The notes under the pieces are model-generated. The model saw nothing but the letters and a program-made list of their open reading frames with translations, had not been told where the DNA came from and ran no database searches. Positions 1-10,173 of a stretch of DNA of 64,000 nucleotides are shown here, piece after piece. Position 1 is the stretch's first letter. Each line of letters opens with the position of its first letter. The stretch is from Leisingera coralii (GTDB lineage: Bacteria > Pseudomonadota > Alphaproteobacteria > Rhodobacterales > Rhodobacteraceae), in assembly GCF_049056525.1 (NCBI RefSeq), contig NZ_JBHUPT010000029.1, positions 1 through 64,000 on the forward strand. The letters are read 5' to 3'. A program made the translations under genes and the position numbers.

Positions 1-127
1 CGCCACGCCCAACCGCGGGGGCGGTGCAGCTCCGCTGCATCCCCGCGCGGGCGGGAGCCCCCCCTGCGGCATAGCGCCAGCCCCCGGAAAACAGGGCAAA
101 TCCACCCGTATTCCCATCCAACCCGCA

Positions 128-155
128 TTGCGTAAAACCCAGGTTTCCCTATAGT
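128..155 (+). promoter_or_regulatory. Candidate sigma70 promoter for purEK
   Basis: TTGCGT at 128-133 and TATAGT at 150-155 are separated by 16 bp, about 35 bp upstream of the purE start. TATAGT matches the -10 consensus at five of six positions and the -35 is moderate. Nothing else upstream in the window looks like a better promoter. No PurR-type operator was recognised. Confidence 0.5.
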
Positions 156-190
156 GCGCGCTCCACAAGCCGCGACAGGAGCCACCAGCC

Positions 191-679
191 ATGGCCGACA
201 TCAAAGTGGGCATCATCATGGGCAGCCAATCCGACTGGCCCACCATGAAGGAAGCCGCCAATATCCTCGATGAACTGGGCGTTGAATACGAGGCCAAGAT
301 CGTCTCTGCCCACCGCACCCCGGACCGGCTGTGGAGCTACGGAAAATCCGCAGCGGACCGCGGCCTGCAGGTGATCATCGCAGGCGCCGGCGGCGCCGCC
401 CACCTGCCCGGCATGGTCGCCTCCAAGACCCGGGTGCCGGTGGTCGGCGTGCCGGTCCAGACCCGCGCCCTCTCCGGCGTCGACTCGCTTTATTCCATCG
501 TGCAGATGCCCAAGGGCTTCCCGGTTGCCACCATGGCGATCGGCGCGGCCGGTGCCGCAAACGCAGGCCTGATGGCAGCCGGAATCCTGGCGCTGCAGGA
601 CCCCGCCCTGGCCCAGCGTCTGGACGACTGGCGCGAGGCGCTTTCGGCGTCGATCCCGGAGGAGCCTTCCGATGACTGA
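191..679 (+). CDS. purE: N5-carboxyaminoimidazole ribonucleotide mutase PurE
   Basis: Class I PurE moves the carboxyl group of N5-CAIR to C4, giving CAIR in de novo purine synthesis; it is cytosolic and usually octameric. The 162-aa length is normal. The N-terminal GSQSDW motif (residues 11-16), SAHRTP around residues 39-44 (His41 being the expected catalytic His) and the Gly/Ala-rich AGAGGAAHLPGM loop are all present. The ATG is preceded by AGGAG. The 3' end overlaps purK by 8 bp, so the two are translationally coupled and supply consecutive steps. Their pairing supports the bacterial two-step route rather than direct AIR carboxylation. Confidence 0.97.
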   Translation: MADIKVGIIMGSQSDWPTMKEAANILDELGVEYEAKIVSAHRTPDRLWSYGKSAADRGLQVIIAGAGGAAHLPGMVASKTRVPVVGVPVQTRALSGVDSLYSIVQMPKGFPVATMAIGAAGAANAGLMAAGILALQDPALAQRLDDWREALSASIPEEPSDD

Positions 680-1760
680 CACCCTCGCGCAGGCTTTGAA
701 ACCGGGCGCCACCATCGGCATCCTCGGCGGCGGCCAGCTCGGCCGGATGCTCTCGGTTGCGGCCTCCCGCCTCGGCTTCAAGACCCACATCTTCGAACCC
801 GGCGCCAACCCGCCCGCAGGCCATGTCGCCGACCGTGTGACAACCGCGGGCTACGAGGACGCAGAGGCGCTCAAGGCCTTCGCGGCCTCCGTTGACGTCA
901 TCACCTATGAGTTCGAGAACATCCCGACCTCCGCGCTGGACCTGCTGGAATCGCAAAAGCCGATCCGCCCGGGCCGCGAGGCGCTGCGGATCAGCCAGGA
1001 CCGGCTGACCGAAAAGAGCTTCCTGCAGGACCTCGGCCTCAAGACCGCGCCTTTTGCCGACATCACCGATCAGGCCAGCCTCGACGCCGCCCTGGCAGAG
1101 ATCGGCGCGCCGTCGATCCTGAAAACCCGCCGTTTCGGCTATGACGGCAAGGGCCAGGCCCGGATCAAATCCCCGGAGGACGCTGCCGAGGCGCTCGCCG
1201 CCATGGCCGGTGCCCCCTCGATCCTCGAAGGCTTCGTCAATTTCAGCCACGAGGTCTCGGTGATCGCCGCCCGCGGCACCACCGGCGAGATTGCCTGTTT
1301 CGACCCCGGCGAGAACGTCCACCGCGACGGCATCCTGCACACCACCACCGTGCCCGCGCGCCTCAGCAAGGCGCAGCGCATGGACGCGGTGCTGATGGCG
1401 GGCAAGATCCTGAACGCGCTCGAATATGTCGGCGTCCTCGGGGTTGAGCTGTTCGTCACCCCCCAGGGCCTGATCGTCAACGAGATCGCCCCGCGCGTCC
1501 ACAACTCCGGCCACTGGACCCAGAACGGCTGTACCGTCGACCAGTTCGAACAGCACATCCGCGCGGTTGCGGGCTGGCCGCTCGGCGACGGCCAGCGCCA
1601 TTCGGATGTGGTGATGGAAAACCTGATCGGCGCCGACGTGGACCGCATCCCGGAGCTGGCAAAAGAAGCTGACTGCGCCATCCACCTCTACGGCAAGGCC
1701 GAGGCCAAGCCGGGCCGCAAGATGGGCCATGTGAACCGGGTGGTAAAGGCGGAAGGCTGA
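672..1760 (+). CDS. purK: 5-(carboxyamino)imidazole ribonucleotide synthase PurK
   Basis: ATP-grasp enzyme that makes N5-CAIR from AIR, bicarbonate and ATP, the step immediately before PurE. The 362-aa protein starts with a GILGGGQLGRML nucleotide/substrate-binding motif (about residues 17-28), has the ATP-grasp core in the middle (KTRRFGYDGKGQ region) and the metal-binding EIAPRVHNSGH motif near residue 280. The start ATG lies inside the purE 3' end (8-bp overlap). It is followed by a hairpin-containing intergenic repeat and then by the convergent phnM gene. No anomalies seen. Confidence 0.97.
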   Translation: MTDTLAQALKPGATIGILGGGQLGRMLSVAASRLGFKTHIFEPGANPPAGHVADRVTTAGYEDAEALKAFAASVDVITYEFENIPTSALDLLESQKPIRPGREALRISQDRLTEKSFLQDLGLKTAPFADITDQASLDAALAEIGAPSILKTRRFGYDGKGQARIKSPEDAAEALAAMAGAPSILEGFVNFSHEVSVIAARGTTGEIACFDPGENVHRDGILHTTTVPARLSKAQRMDAVLMAGKILNALEYVGVLGVELFVTPQGLIVNEIAPRVHNSGHWTQNGCTVDQFEQHIRAVAGWPLGDGQRHSDVVMENLIGADVDRIPELAKEADCAIHLYGKAEAKPGRKMGHVNRVVKAEG

Positions 1761-1776
1761 TCCCCCGCTGCGCAGG

Positions 1777-1827
1777 CTGGGGGCTCTGCCCCCAGACCCC
1801 CGGGATATTTTCAGCCAGAAGAAGCAG
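1777..1827 (+). repeat. Intergenic hairpin-tail repeat, copy 1
   Basis: A 7-bp stem (CTGGGGG / CCCCCAG) with loop CTCTG at 1777-1795 is followed by a conserved tail containing GGGATATTTTCAGCC and AGAAGAAGCAG. Related copies occur near 21507, 48803 and 55581, all on the same strand and all between a plus-strand gene end and a minus-strand gene end. It probably acts as a terminator, possibly for both directions; this role is inferred. Confidence 0.75.
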
Positions 1828-1919
1828 GCGGCCCGTCAAAGAAACGCCTGTGAAAGCGGCCCCGCCGGTTTCACGCGCCGCAAAGAGGGCCATCCGGCCT
1901 GATGCGCGGCGCCCCTCCC

Positions 1920-3068
1920 TCAGGCGAGGAAGCGGCCCGCGACATCCCCCGACATATAGCTGACCCGCCCGCCGGACAGCGTCGCAGCGACCCGCTGGGT
2001 CTGCTTGTCCAGCACCAGAATGTCGGCGCGCTTGCCCGCCTCCAGCAACCCGCGGTCCTTGAGCCCCAGCAGCTGAGCCGGCCCTTCCGACACCAGCTTC
2101 CAGGCGCCCGCCAGGTCCAGCAGGCCCGAGCGTTCCAGCATCAGCGCCGCGCGGCGCGGGCTGGGGTAATGATAATCCGAGGCCAGCGCATCGCACAGCC
2201 CCATGGCGATCAGCTCCACCGCCGAGGCATTGCCCTTGTGCGAGCCGCCGCGCACCACGTTGGGCGAGCCGAGGATCACCGGATCACCGGCGCCCCGCGC
2301 CGCCTCCGCCGCCTCCAGCGTCTCGGGAAACTCGGCAATCCGGGCGCCGCGCTCGCGCCAGACGGCGCGGTCCACTTCGGTCTGATCGTCATGGCTGCCC
2401 AGCCGCACATCCAGCGCCGCCAGCTCTGCGCACAGCACATCCAGCCGGCCCGGCACCTCGCTGCGGCGCGCGTGCATGTCCTTCAGCATCTGCCAGTGCA
2501 CTTCCGGGTTGCGCCCCGCCTTCAGCGCCTGGCCCGTCAGCCGCGGCGGCTTCTTGCCCTCCGCCAGCCGCTCATGCGGCAGGTGGTCGTTGAACACCAC
2601 ATAAGGCACCTGCCACGCCGCCACTTTCGCGGCCAGCCCGGCGTAATCCTCCAGCATGTGGATCTCGAACCGCAACTGCGGCAGCAGATCGGTCACCACC
2701 GATCCGCGCACCGCCTTGACCGCCTCAAACACCTGCGCGGCAAACTCCGGCCCGCGCAGGCCTCCTTCCCAGGAATAGAACTGCGCCAGCACCGCAGTGG
2801 TGATGCCGTTGGCGGCCAGTTCCGCCTCGGCCGCCACCACGCCCTCTGCCATCTGCTTCATCGCCCCGCGGCGCGGCGCCAGATGGCGCTCGAACCCGTC
2901 GCCATGGGCATCCACGATCCCCGGCAGCACCAGGTAGCCCGAGAGGTCCACGGCACGCCCGGCAGACGCCCCCGCCACCAGGCCGTCCGCAATGGCGATC
3001 TCGCCGCCCAGCTCCAGCCCGCCGGGGCGCAGCACATCGCCGCCCTGCAACGTCAGTTCCAATTTCAT
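1920..3068 (-). CDS. phnM: PhnM-like alpha-D-ribose 1-methylphosphonate 5-triphosphate diphosphatase
   Basis: Amidohydrolase-superfamily protein of 382 aa. PhnM releases pyrophosphate from alpha-D-ribose 1-methylphosphonate 5-triphosphate in the C-P lyase pathway. The sequence shows LVLPGIVDAHGDGFERH near residues 45-62 (metal-ligand HxD-type motif with the PhnM-type GDGFERH), the FNDHLPHERL region, GSHDDQT, and the C-terminal SDYHYPSP and KRADILVLD motifs of the family. The start overlaps the stop of the upstream lipase gene by 4 bp. No phnGHIJKL or transport genes are next to it, so its partners must lie elsewhere or the substrate differs. Family assignment is firm; the exact substrate is inferred. 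Confidence 0.88.
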   Translation of the reverse strand: MKLELTLQGGDVLRPGGLELGGEIAIADGLVAGASAGRAVDLSGYLVLPGIVDAHGDGFERHLAPRRGAMKQMAEGVVAAEAELAANGITTAVLAQFYSWEGGLRGPEFAAQVFEAVKAVRGSVVTDLLPQLRFEIHMLEDYAGLAAKVAAWQVPYVVFNDHLPHERLAEGKKPPRLTGQALKAGRNPEVHWQMLKDMHARRSEVPGRLDVLCAELAALDVRLGSHDDQTEVDRAVWRERGARIAEFPETLEAAEAARGAGDPVILGSPNVVRGGSHKGNASAVELIAMGLCDALASDYHYPSPRRAALMLERSGLLDLAGAWKLVSEGPAQLLGLKDRGLLEAGKRADILVLDKQTQRVAATLSGGRVSYMSGDVAGRFLA

Positions 3069-3844
3069 TCGTTCGCGCCTTCTTCGCAGCCGCCCTTCAG
3101 TTGGCAGGCCTCGGAGATAATCTCCTCCACCGCCGCCAGCCAGGTCAGCGAGGGCTCAAACCGGCCCTCCTCCAGGAAATGCAGCGTCTGCGCCATCACT
3201 TGCGGGTTGTTCATCATGTAGGTGTGGGTGACCGGCAGCGTCAGATGCGCGGCCATTCCGTCAACCTTGGTGCTCTCGACCGAGACCTTGCCGTCATCCG
3301 CCCCGGGGATCAGCGAGGAAAACACCGGGTTCAGCGTCTCACTCCCGGCGATCACCCCCAGTTCGAAATCCACCGGCGGCAGGCGCCGCGGCAGGCTCTC
3401 CGGCCCGGCGCCCAGCTGCAGGCCCGCAGGCCCGTTCAACAGGCCGAAGACCTCCCAGTCGCCCAGTTCATCCACCAGCTCGCTGCCCTGGTTGGGCGGC
3501 CCCATCATCACCACCCGGCCCAGGTTTTGCGGATGGTTCTCCTGCAGCCAGTAGCGCAGCAGGATGCCGCCCATAGAATGGGTAACCACATGCGTCTTCT
3601 GCCCCCCGCAGGCCGTGAAAGCATCCGGCAGGGTGTCCTCCGCCAGCACCTGGATGGTCTCCTCGGTCGAGGCATAGCCGGGCCGCACCACCGACAGGCC
3701 GCGCGACTGCAGCACCTCCTCCATCACCGCAAAGGACGCCTCCGTCCGCGCCAGCCCGTGCAGCAGGATCACGCAGTCGGCCGCAGCCGGCAGCGGCAGC
3801 AGCGCCGCAGCGGCGGCAAGGAGGGGTTTCAGCACATCACGCAT
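3065..3844 (-). CDS. Secreted alpha/beta hydrolase (lipase/esterase-like)
   Basis: A 259-aa protein with an N-terminal hydrophobic signal peptide (residues 1-22, ending near AAA/D). The mature protein begins with CVILLHGLARTEASF, an oxyanion-hole HG motif, and contains the nucleophile elbow THSMGG near residue 92 (GxSxG variant HSMGG), typical of PGAP1/triacylglycerol-lipase-like hydrolases. A plausible acid/His pair lies downstream (PGADDGKV and LPVTHTYMM). The product is probably exported to the periplasm or membrane. It is translationally coupled to phnM (ATGA overlap). The substrate cannot be predicted, and the link with phosphonates is only positional. Confidence 0.8.
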   Translation of the reverse strand: MRDVLKPLLAAAAALLPLPAAADCVILLHGLARTEASFAVMEEVLQSRGLSVVRPGYASTEETIQVLAEDTLPDAFTACGGQKTHVVTHSMGGILLRYWLQENHPQNLGRVVMMGPPNQGSELVDELGDWEVFGLLNGPAGLQLGAGPESLPRRLPPVDFELGVIAGSETLNPVFSSLIPGADDGKVSVESTKVDGMAAHLTLPVTHTYMMNNPQVMAQTLHFLEEGRFEPSLTWLAAVEEIISEACQLKGGCEEGANE

Positions 3845-3889
3845 GACGCCCAGATAAGCGCAAGCGGCGGCACAGGGAAGCCCTTGCGG

Positions 3890-4747
3890 CTACTTGGCAG
3901 CCTGCGTCTTGCGCCCGGGCGCCTGCCGCACCACCAGCGCGATGCCGCCCAGTACCGCCCCAGCGCCGAAAACCAGCCGCAAACCGATGGCCTCCCCCAG
4001 CAGCGCCGCGCCCGCCAGGATCGCAATCACCGGCACGCTCAGCTGCACCGTGGCCGCCACCGCGGGCAGGATCTGCGGCAGCAGCCGGTACCACAGCGCA
4101 TAGCCCATGCCGGAGGTCACCGCCCCCGACACAACCGCCAGCACCGCGCCGTAAGCGCTGACCGTGCTGCCGCCCAGCCACAGGGCTACAGGCAGGAACA
4201 TCGCGGTGGACCACAGGAAATTCACCGCCGTCGCCGCCAGCGGCTGCACCGCCCCGCGGCCCAGGATGCTGTAGATCCCCCAGCCCAGCCCCGCCGCCGC
4301 CATCAGGAACGAGGCGCCCAAGGGCGCGGTGCCGGAGCCATCGGGCCAGACCACATAGGCCAGCCCCAGAAAGGCCAGCAGCGCGCCCGCCACCTGCCCG
4401 CCGCTGACGGCACTGCCGCGCAGCGCGCCCCACAGGAACATCGACACCTGCACCACCCCGAACAGCACCAGTGCCCCAAGCCCGGCGTCCAGCTGCTGAT
4501 AAGCCAGCGAAAAACCGGCCATATAAAGCGTCAGCGCCGCCCCGCCGCCCAGGCTCTGCCGCAGCCCCTGCCGCACCGCCAGGCCCTGCACCCGGCACAG
4601 GACCACCAGCATCACCGCGCCGGAGGCCAGCCGCAGCAGGCCAAAGCTGCCCGCATCCATATGCCCGTCCCCGATCGCCAGCCGGCTGAGGATGGAATTC
4701 GCGGCAAAGGCGATCATGGTGAGTGAGACGAGAAGAAACAGGCGCAT
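3890..4747 (-). CDS. DMT-superfamily EamA transporter
   Basis: A 285-aa integral membrane protein with about ten hydrophobic helices in two EamA repeats, typical of drug/metabolite exporters of the RhaT/YdcZ/PagO type. The first repeat starts MRLFLLVSLTMIAFAANSIL and the second begins around residue 150 with WGIYSILGRG. I prefer the ATG at 4747 over an upstream TTG at 4753 two codons earlier. It is separated from the lipase gene by 45 bp on the same strand, so the three genes down to phnM may form one transcript. The substrate is unknown. Confidence 0.88.
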   Translation of the reverse strand: MRLFLLVSLTMIAFAANSILSRLAIGDGHMDAGSFGLLRLASGAVMLVVLCRVQGLAVRQGLRQSLGGGAALTLYMAGFSLAYQQLDAGLGALVLFGVVQVSMFLWGALRGSAVSGGQVAGALLAFLGLAYVVWPDGSGTAPLGASFLMAAAGLGWGIYSILGRGAVQPLAATAVNFLWSTAMFLPVALWLGGSTVSAYGAVLAVVSGAVTSGMGYALWYRLLPQILPAVAATVQLSVPVIAILAGAALLGEAIGLRLVFGAGAVLGGIALVVRQAPGRKTQAAK

Positions 4748-4890
4748 TTTCAACGGCTACCGCGCCCGGCAGCAGGGAGCCAGTGAAATTTCCGCGGCCC
4801 TGCTGCCTTCCAGCAGCAGCTGCCTTCACCTTTGCACAAATACTCGCGCCGCAGGCAGGCCCGCATAGCGGGCCTTTTCACCTCCGCCTG

Positions 4891-4922
4891 AACGAAAAGG
4901 GGCTGCCCTTTCAGGCAGCCCC
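4891..4922 (-). terminator. Rho-independent terminator of groESL
   Basis: Read on the minus strand, a 9-bp perfect stem (GGGGCTGCC / GGCAGCCCC, 4899-4922) with a 6-nt loop is followed by TTTTCGTT. It lies 27 bp beyond the groEL stop codon. Confidence 0.85.
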
Positions 4923-4949
4923 AAAGTCATCCGGATGGATGGCTGATGC

Positions 4950-6599
<1,650 letters not shown>

Positions 6600-6663
6600 T
6601 TTTCACTCTCCTAGAGAAAATCTTGTGTGTCAGCGAGGGATGGGATCAGAGAAGCCTGAAGGC

Positions 6664-6951
6664 TTACTCGATGATGCCCATGATGTCGCTTTCCTTCATC
6701 ATCAGCAGCTCTTCGCCGTCGACGGTGATCTCGGTGCCGGACCACTTGCCGAACATGATGCGGTCGCCGGACTTCACGGCCATCTCGATCAGCTCGCCGC
6801 TGTCCTTGCGGGCGCCTGCGCCGCAAGCAACCACAACGCCTTCGCTCGGCTTTTCCTTGGCGGAATCGGGGATGATCAGGCCGCCCGCGGTTTTTTCTTC
6901 GCTTTCGGTGCGGCGCACCAGCACGCGGTCATGAAGCGGTTTCAATGCCAT
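6664..6951 (-). CDS. groS: Co-chaperonin GroES (Hsp10)
   Basis: A 95-aa GroES that forms the heptameric lid over GroEL. The sequence has the N-terminal KPLHDRVLVRR strand, the mobile loop (TESEEKTAGGLIIPD, about residues 15-29), the GxGxxxxxG-type roof region, and the KSGDRIMFGKWSGTEI strand. It is the first gene of the groESL operon, with an AAGGAG Shine-Dalgarno just upstream of the ATG. Regulation by HrcA is predicted from the CIRCE element about 67 bp upstream of the start. Confidence 0.98.
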   Translation of the reverse strand: MALKPLHDRVLVRRTESEEKTAGGLIIPDSAKEKPSEGVVVACGAGARKDSGELIEMAVKSGDRIMFGKWSGTEITVDGEELLMMKESDIMGIIE

Positions 6952-7017
6952 CTTTGCAGCTCCTTGAAAGGCTCAAAGGTTGTTATCTGTTGGACCTCCG
7001 CCTCCCCGGCGGGGCCG

Positions 7018-7044
7018 TTATCACTCACACGGGGTGAGTGCTAA
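7018..7044 (-). promoter_or_regulatory. CIRCE operator (HrcA site) of groESL
   Basis: On the minus strand the site reads TTAGCACTC-N9-GAGTGATAA, matching the CIRCE consensus TTAGCACTC-N9-GAGTGCTAA with a single mismatch in the right arm. It lies immediately downstream of the promoter -10 box, where HrcA binding would block initiation. hrcA itself is not in the window. Confidence 0.93.
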
Positions 7045-7052
7045 CGACCGGG

Positions 7053-7081
7053 AAGCTAGGAATGCCCCCGGGTCTTGTCAA
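7053..7081 (-). promoter_or_regulatory. groESL promoter
   Basis: Minus-strand TTGACA (7076-7081) and TAGCTT (7053-7058) are separated by exactly 17 bp, and the CIRCE element begins 8 bp further downstream. The -35 is a perfect consensus. A heat-shock sigma32-type contribution is possible but cannot be read from the sequence. Confidence 0.8.
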
Positions 7082-7093
7082 CACGGAATCAGC

Positions 7094-7119
7094 AAAAAAA
7101 TGAGGGCGCCGGAGCGCCC
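7094..7119 (-). terminator. Terminator of the 2OG-Fe(II) oxygenase gene
   Basis: On the minus strand a GGGCGC / GCGCCC stem with a 4-nt loop (7104-7119) is followed by CTCA and seven T residues (7094-7100). It sits 25 bp after the stop codon of the oxygenase gene and just upstream of the groESL promoter. Confidence 0.8.
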
Positions 7120-7143
7120 CCTGTTTCCCTTCGGTTTAACCTT

Positions 7144-8145
7144 TTACGCGGCCTTGTCTTTCAGGTGCGGAAAGCTGTCCTTGAAGCGGCCGAACTTATG
7201 CGCACCGCAGGCCACCGGGTCATAACGCGCGGGGTTCTCCGCGCTGACGCAGCTGTCCAGCGGCTGGAACACCGCATCCGCGTCCGCATCGATGAAGAAG
7301 GGGATCGAGTAGCGTTCCCGGCCCGAGGCATTCACCACCCGGTGCAGGTTTGCCAGATACAGATCATTGGTCAGCCGCTGGATCAGATCGCCGATGTTGA
7401 TCACGAAAGTTCCCGCAACCGGCGGCCCCTCCACCCAGGCGCCGTCGCGGTTCATCACCTGCAACCCGCCCACATCGTCCTGCGCCAGGATGGTCAGGCT
7501 GCCGTAATCGGTATGGGCGCCGATCCCCATCACGCTTTCGTCGATCTGCCCTTCCTGCGGCGGGTAATGCAGCAGCCGCTGAATGGTGATCGGGTTCTGC
7601 ATCCGGGGCGCAAAGAAATCCGCCTCCAGATCCAGGCTGACCGCAATCGCCCGCATCAGCCGCTGCGCCAGCCCCTTCATCTCCTGATGATAGCCATAGA
7701 CCGCCCGCTGGAATGCAGGCTGCGCCGCGGGCCACTGGTTGGGGCCAAAGAACGGCTCCGCCCCGCCGGGGCCTTCCGGCCCGATGTCGAAACACTCCTT
7801 CAGATCCTTGGTCTTTGCCGGGTCGGTGTTCTCGCCGAAGACCTCGATATAGCCGCGCAGGGCCAGCCCGGACTTGGAGATGTGCAAGTCCATCTTGTCC
7901 TGCAGCGGCAGGTCAAAGAACGCCCGGGTCTCGTCAAAGGCACCATTCACAACCGCCTCCGGCACCCCGTGGTTCCTGACGTAAAAGAAACCAACGTTGG
8001 TCAGCGCCCAGCGGATTTCCTTGGCCACCTCAAACAGGTTGCCGCCCGTGTTCAGCGCGCTGATGTCGATCACCGGGATCTTGTCGAAGGAAACCCGCTG
8101 CGCCCGCAGCCGGTCCTGAAGCCGGTCGATGTCCTGATCTGCCAT
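7144..8145 (-). CDS. Isopenicillin N synthase-family 2OG-Fe(II) oxygenase
   Basis: A 333-aa non-heme iron oxygenase. The N-terminal DIOX_N region (IPVIDISAL, residues 23-31, and GFFYVRNHGVP) is followed by the double-stranded beta-helix carrying the iron ligands H211 and D213 (GAHTDYG) and H268 (NLHRVV), plus the R278/S280 RYS motif that binds 2-oxoglutarate. The start at 8145 is chosen because GGGGAGAG lies just upstream; a longer frame to 8220 has no such site. It is monocistronic with its own terminator. The substrate is unknown; members range from ethylene-forming and gibberellin-type enzymes to uncharacterised bacterial oxidases. Confidence 0.9.
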   Translation of the reverse strand: MADQDIDRLQDRLRAQRVSFDKIPVIDISALNTGGNLFEVAKEIRWALTNVGFFYVRNHGVPEAVVNGAFDETRAFFDLPLQDKMDLHISKSGLALRGYIEVFGENTDPAKTKDLKECFDIGPEGPGGAEPFFGPNQWPAAQPAFQRAVYGYHQEMKGLAQRLMRAIAVSLDLEADFFAPRMQNPITIQRLLHYPPQEGQIDESVMGIGAHTDYGSLTILAQDDVGGLQVMNRDGAWVEGPPVAGTFVINIGDLIQRLTNDLYLANLHRVVNASGRERYSIPFFIDADADAVFQPLDSCVSAENPARYDPVACGAHKFGRFKDSFPHLKDKAA

Positions 8146-8320
8146 TGCTCTCTCCCCTTGTGCAAAGCTGGGGCAGTCATCGGCTGACAGGGCCGCGCGC
8201 TCAACAGGGAAAAAATGCATCTCGCATGAGATCAGTTAAATCGAAGTACCAAAATACACACTAAAATAAGAAGCTTCTGGGACATCACGCATTAGGATGA
8301 GAGAAAGCCAACTTACGGCG

Positions 8321-8992
8321 TCACTCCGCCTCCCAGCTTTCGGCCCAATGCACCAGCCCTTCACGGCCCGCATCGGTCAGCTGATAGATGCCGGTCTCCA
8401 CCCGCTCGAACCAGCCATAGTGGTTGCTGGCCATCAGCCGGGTGGCGCGCGCCACGCCGGTAGCCTTGGCGACCTCGGCCCCCTTGCAGGCACCCGCCCC
8501 GGCCAGATGCGCCGCGCAGGCCAGCGCGTCCTGGCGGTAAGCGGTGACAATGCCGTGCCGCGTGGCGCCACCCGCGTTGGGGTCGCCGCGCAGGGTCTGG
8601 AACTCGCGCAGCAGCCGCGCCTGCTTCTTCTTCGATTTGCGCGGGGCATAAGGGCCGGGATCGCAATGCACCTCTGCCCGCCCGTCCGCCAGCACCGTGA
8701 TCAGCCCCAGCCCCAGCCGCCGGCACATCGCCAGATTGTCCTTCATCATCCGCCGCGCCTGCCGCCCGCCGGGCCGCGGCACCGCGATATAGACATGGTC
8801 GGTGATGGCCAGACGGGCCACCGCCTGGTGGAACAGCGACAAGGAGAACTTGAGCTTCAGCTCGACGATCACCGGCGGCGCGCCGCCGCGGCAGGCCACC
8901 ACATCGGCAGCCCCCACCTCGCCCTTCACCTCATAGCCCTGCCCCTCCAGCAGCGCCTTGACCGTCGGGTACAGCTGATCTTCGCGTTCCAT
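8321..8992 (-). CDS. DUF2161 domain protein (PD-(D/E)XK-like fold)
   Basis: A 223-aa cytosolic protein of the DUF2161 family, common in Rhodobacteraceae. The N-terminal part carries a nuclease-like pattern: GEVGAADVVACR followed by IVELKLKFS (around residues 21-51), that is D...ExK as in PD-(D/E)XK endonucleases. The C-terminal half looks like a winged-helix domain (KGAEVAKATGVARATRLM then YGWFERVETGIYQLT), suggesting DNA binding. The start at 8992 gives MEREDQLYP; the frame continues upstream but the extension is low-complexity shadow of the neighbouring gene. Nuclease activity is an inference from the motif only. Confidence 0.82.
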   Translation of the reverse strand: MEREDQLYPTVKALLEGQGYEVKGEVGAADVVACRGGAPPVIVELKLKFSLSLFHQAVARLAITDHVYIAVPRPGGRQARRMMKDNLAMCRRLGLGLITVLADGRAEVHCDPGPYAPRKSKKKQARLLREFQTLRGDPNAGGATRHGIVTAYRQDALACAAHLAGAGACKGAEVAKATGVARATRLMASNHYGWFERVETGIYQLTDAGREGLVHWAESWEAE

Positions 8993-9141
8993 GCCGCCAT
9001 GACTGGCATCAAGCGCCGCTCTTGGCAATCCGCCGCGGGGTTTTGCGCGCCGGACGCGGGGTTTCCCATTGCCGCGCCCCCTGCACCGCCCTAGGCTCAT
9101 ATGTCCAGGCCACAGTTCCGGGAACGGGGAAAGGGCACTTG

Positions 9142-10125
9142 ATGAAACGGATTGCACTTGCCTTGGCCCTGGCGCTGCAGGCCACTGCCGGCTTTGCCGC
9201 CTGCCGCGGCATCGACTACCGCGACCACCTGCCGCCCGCCACCGAGGCGCGGCTGGAGCGCGAGATGGCCGCCACCCCGTTTTCCCGCGGCAACCACTGG
9301 GTTGCGACCAAGGGCAACCGCACCGTGCATGTGATCGGCACCATGCACGGCGGTGATGCCCGGATGGCCAAGGTGATGCGAAACCTGCGCCCGGCGCTGG
9401 CCTCGGCCCAGGCCATCTACCTGGAAACTGTGCAGCCCGGGATGGACGATCTGGACGCCATGCCCGCCGCCCTCGCCCGCAGCTTTCTGCTGCCCAAGGG
9501 GAAGGAGCTGCGGCACCTGCTGGGCAAGGAGGCCTGGGAGCATTTCGAGCTGACCGCACGGGTGTCCGGTGCCAATGTGGAAACCATGAACCGGATGCAG
9601 CCCTGGGCGATTTCGATGTTCCTGGTGCAAAGCGGCTGCCGCCCCTACGGCTTTGGCCTGAAGCGCGGGCTGGACGACCGGATCGCGGATTTCGCCAGCC
9701 GCAAGCGGATCCCCATCGGCGCGCTGGAGACCCCGGCACAGGCGCTGACGGCCATCGCCAGCCTGCCGCTGCGCGATCAGGCGCGGATGCTGGAACTGGA
9801 ATTGGAGCTGGTGCAATCAGACAAACCTGAGGATGCCACCCCGGTCGAAGCCTATTTCGACCAGAGCGTCTGGTCCGCCTTTATACTCGCCCCGTGGATC
9901 AGCGCCCAGTACAGCAGCTTCTCCGGCGCCGAGACCGCGCGGCTGTGGCGCCAGTACAACCACCGCCTGCTGGACCAGCGCAACATCCGCTGGATGAAGG
10001 TGATCCTGGCCGCCCGGCAGGAGCGGATCGTGGTTGCGGTCGGCGCGGCCCATCTGCCCGGCAAGAACGGCGTATTAAACCTGTTGCACGCCAAGGGCTT
10101 CAGCCTCAGCCGCGCTCCGTGGTAA
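9142..10125 (+). CDS. TraB/GumN (TIKI-like) family protein, copy A
   Basis: A 327-aa protein with an N-terminal signal peptide (residues 1-19). It belongs to the TraB/GumN superfamily, related to the metazoan TIKI metalloproteases. Two family signature GxxH motifs are present: GTMH at 66-69 and GAAHLPG near residue 299. TPFSRGNHW before the first motif is shared with the next gene. AAAGGG lies about 10 bp before the ATG. With copy B it forms a tandem pair separated by 48 bp, probably one transcript. Periplasmic or outer-membrane location is predicted. Protease activity has been shown only for distant eukaryotic relatives, so the function here is open. Confidence 0.88.
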   Translation: MKRIALALALALQATAGFAACRGIDYRDHLPPATEARLEREMAATPFSRGNHWVATKGNRTVHVIGTMHGGDARMAKVMRNLRPALASAQAIYLETVQPGMDDLDAMPAALARSFLLPKGKELRHLLGKEAWEHFELTARVSGANVETMNRMQPWAISMFLVQSGCRPYGFGLKRGLDDRIADFASRKRIPIGALETPAQALTAIASLPLRDQARMLELELELVQSDKPEDATPVEAYFDQSVWSAFILAPWISAQYSSFSGAETARLWRQYNHRLLDQRNIRWMKVILAARQERIVVAVGAAHLPGKNGVLNLLHAKGFSLSRAPW

Positions 10126-10173
10126 GGCTGGCGCATCCCGGTTTTCACCAATCACTTTCAGGACCTGTCTTTC

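Noticed and set aside
8993..9739. N-terminal extension of the DUF2161 frame
   Set aside because: It overlaps the TraB-like gene on the other strand, is Arg/Pro-rich and has no domain; ATG 8992 starts the conserved part.
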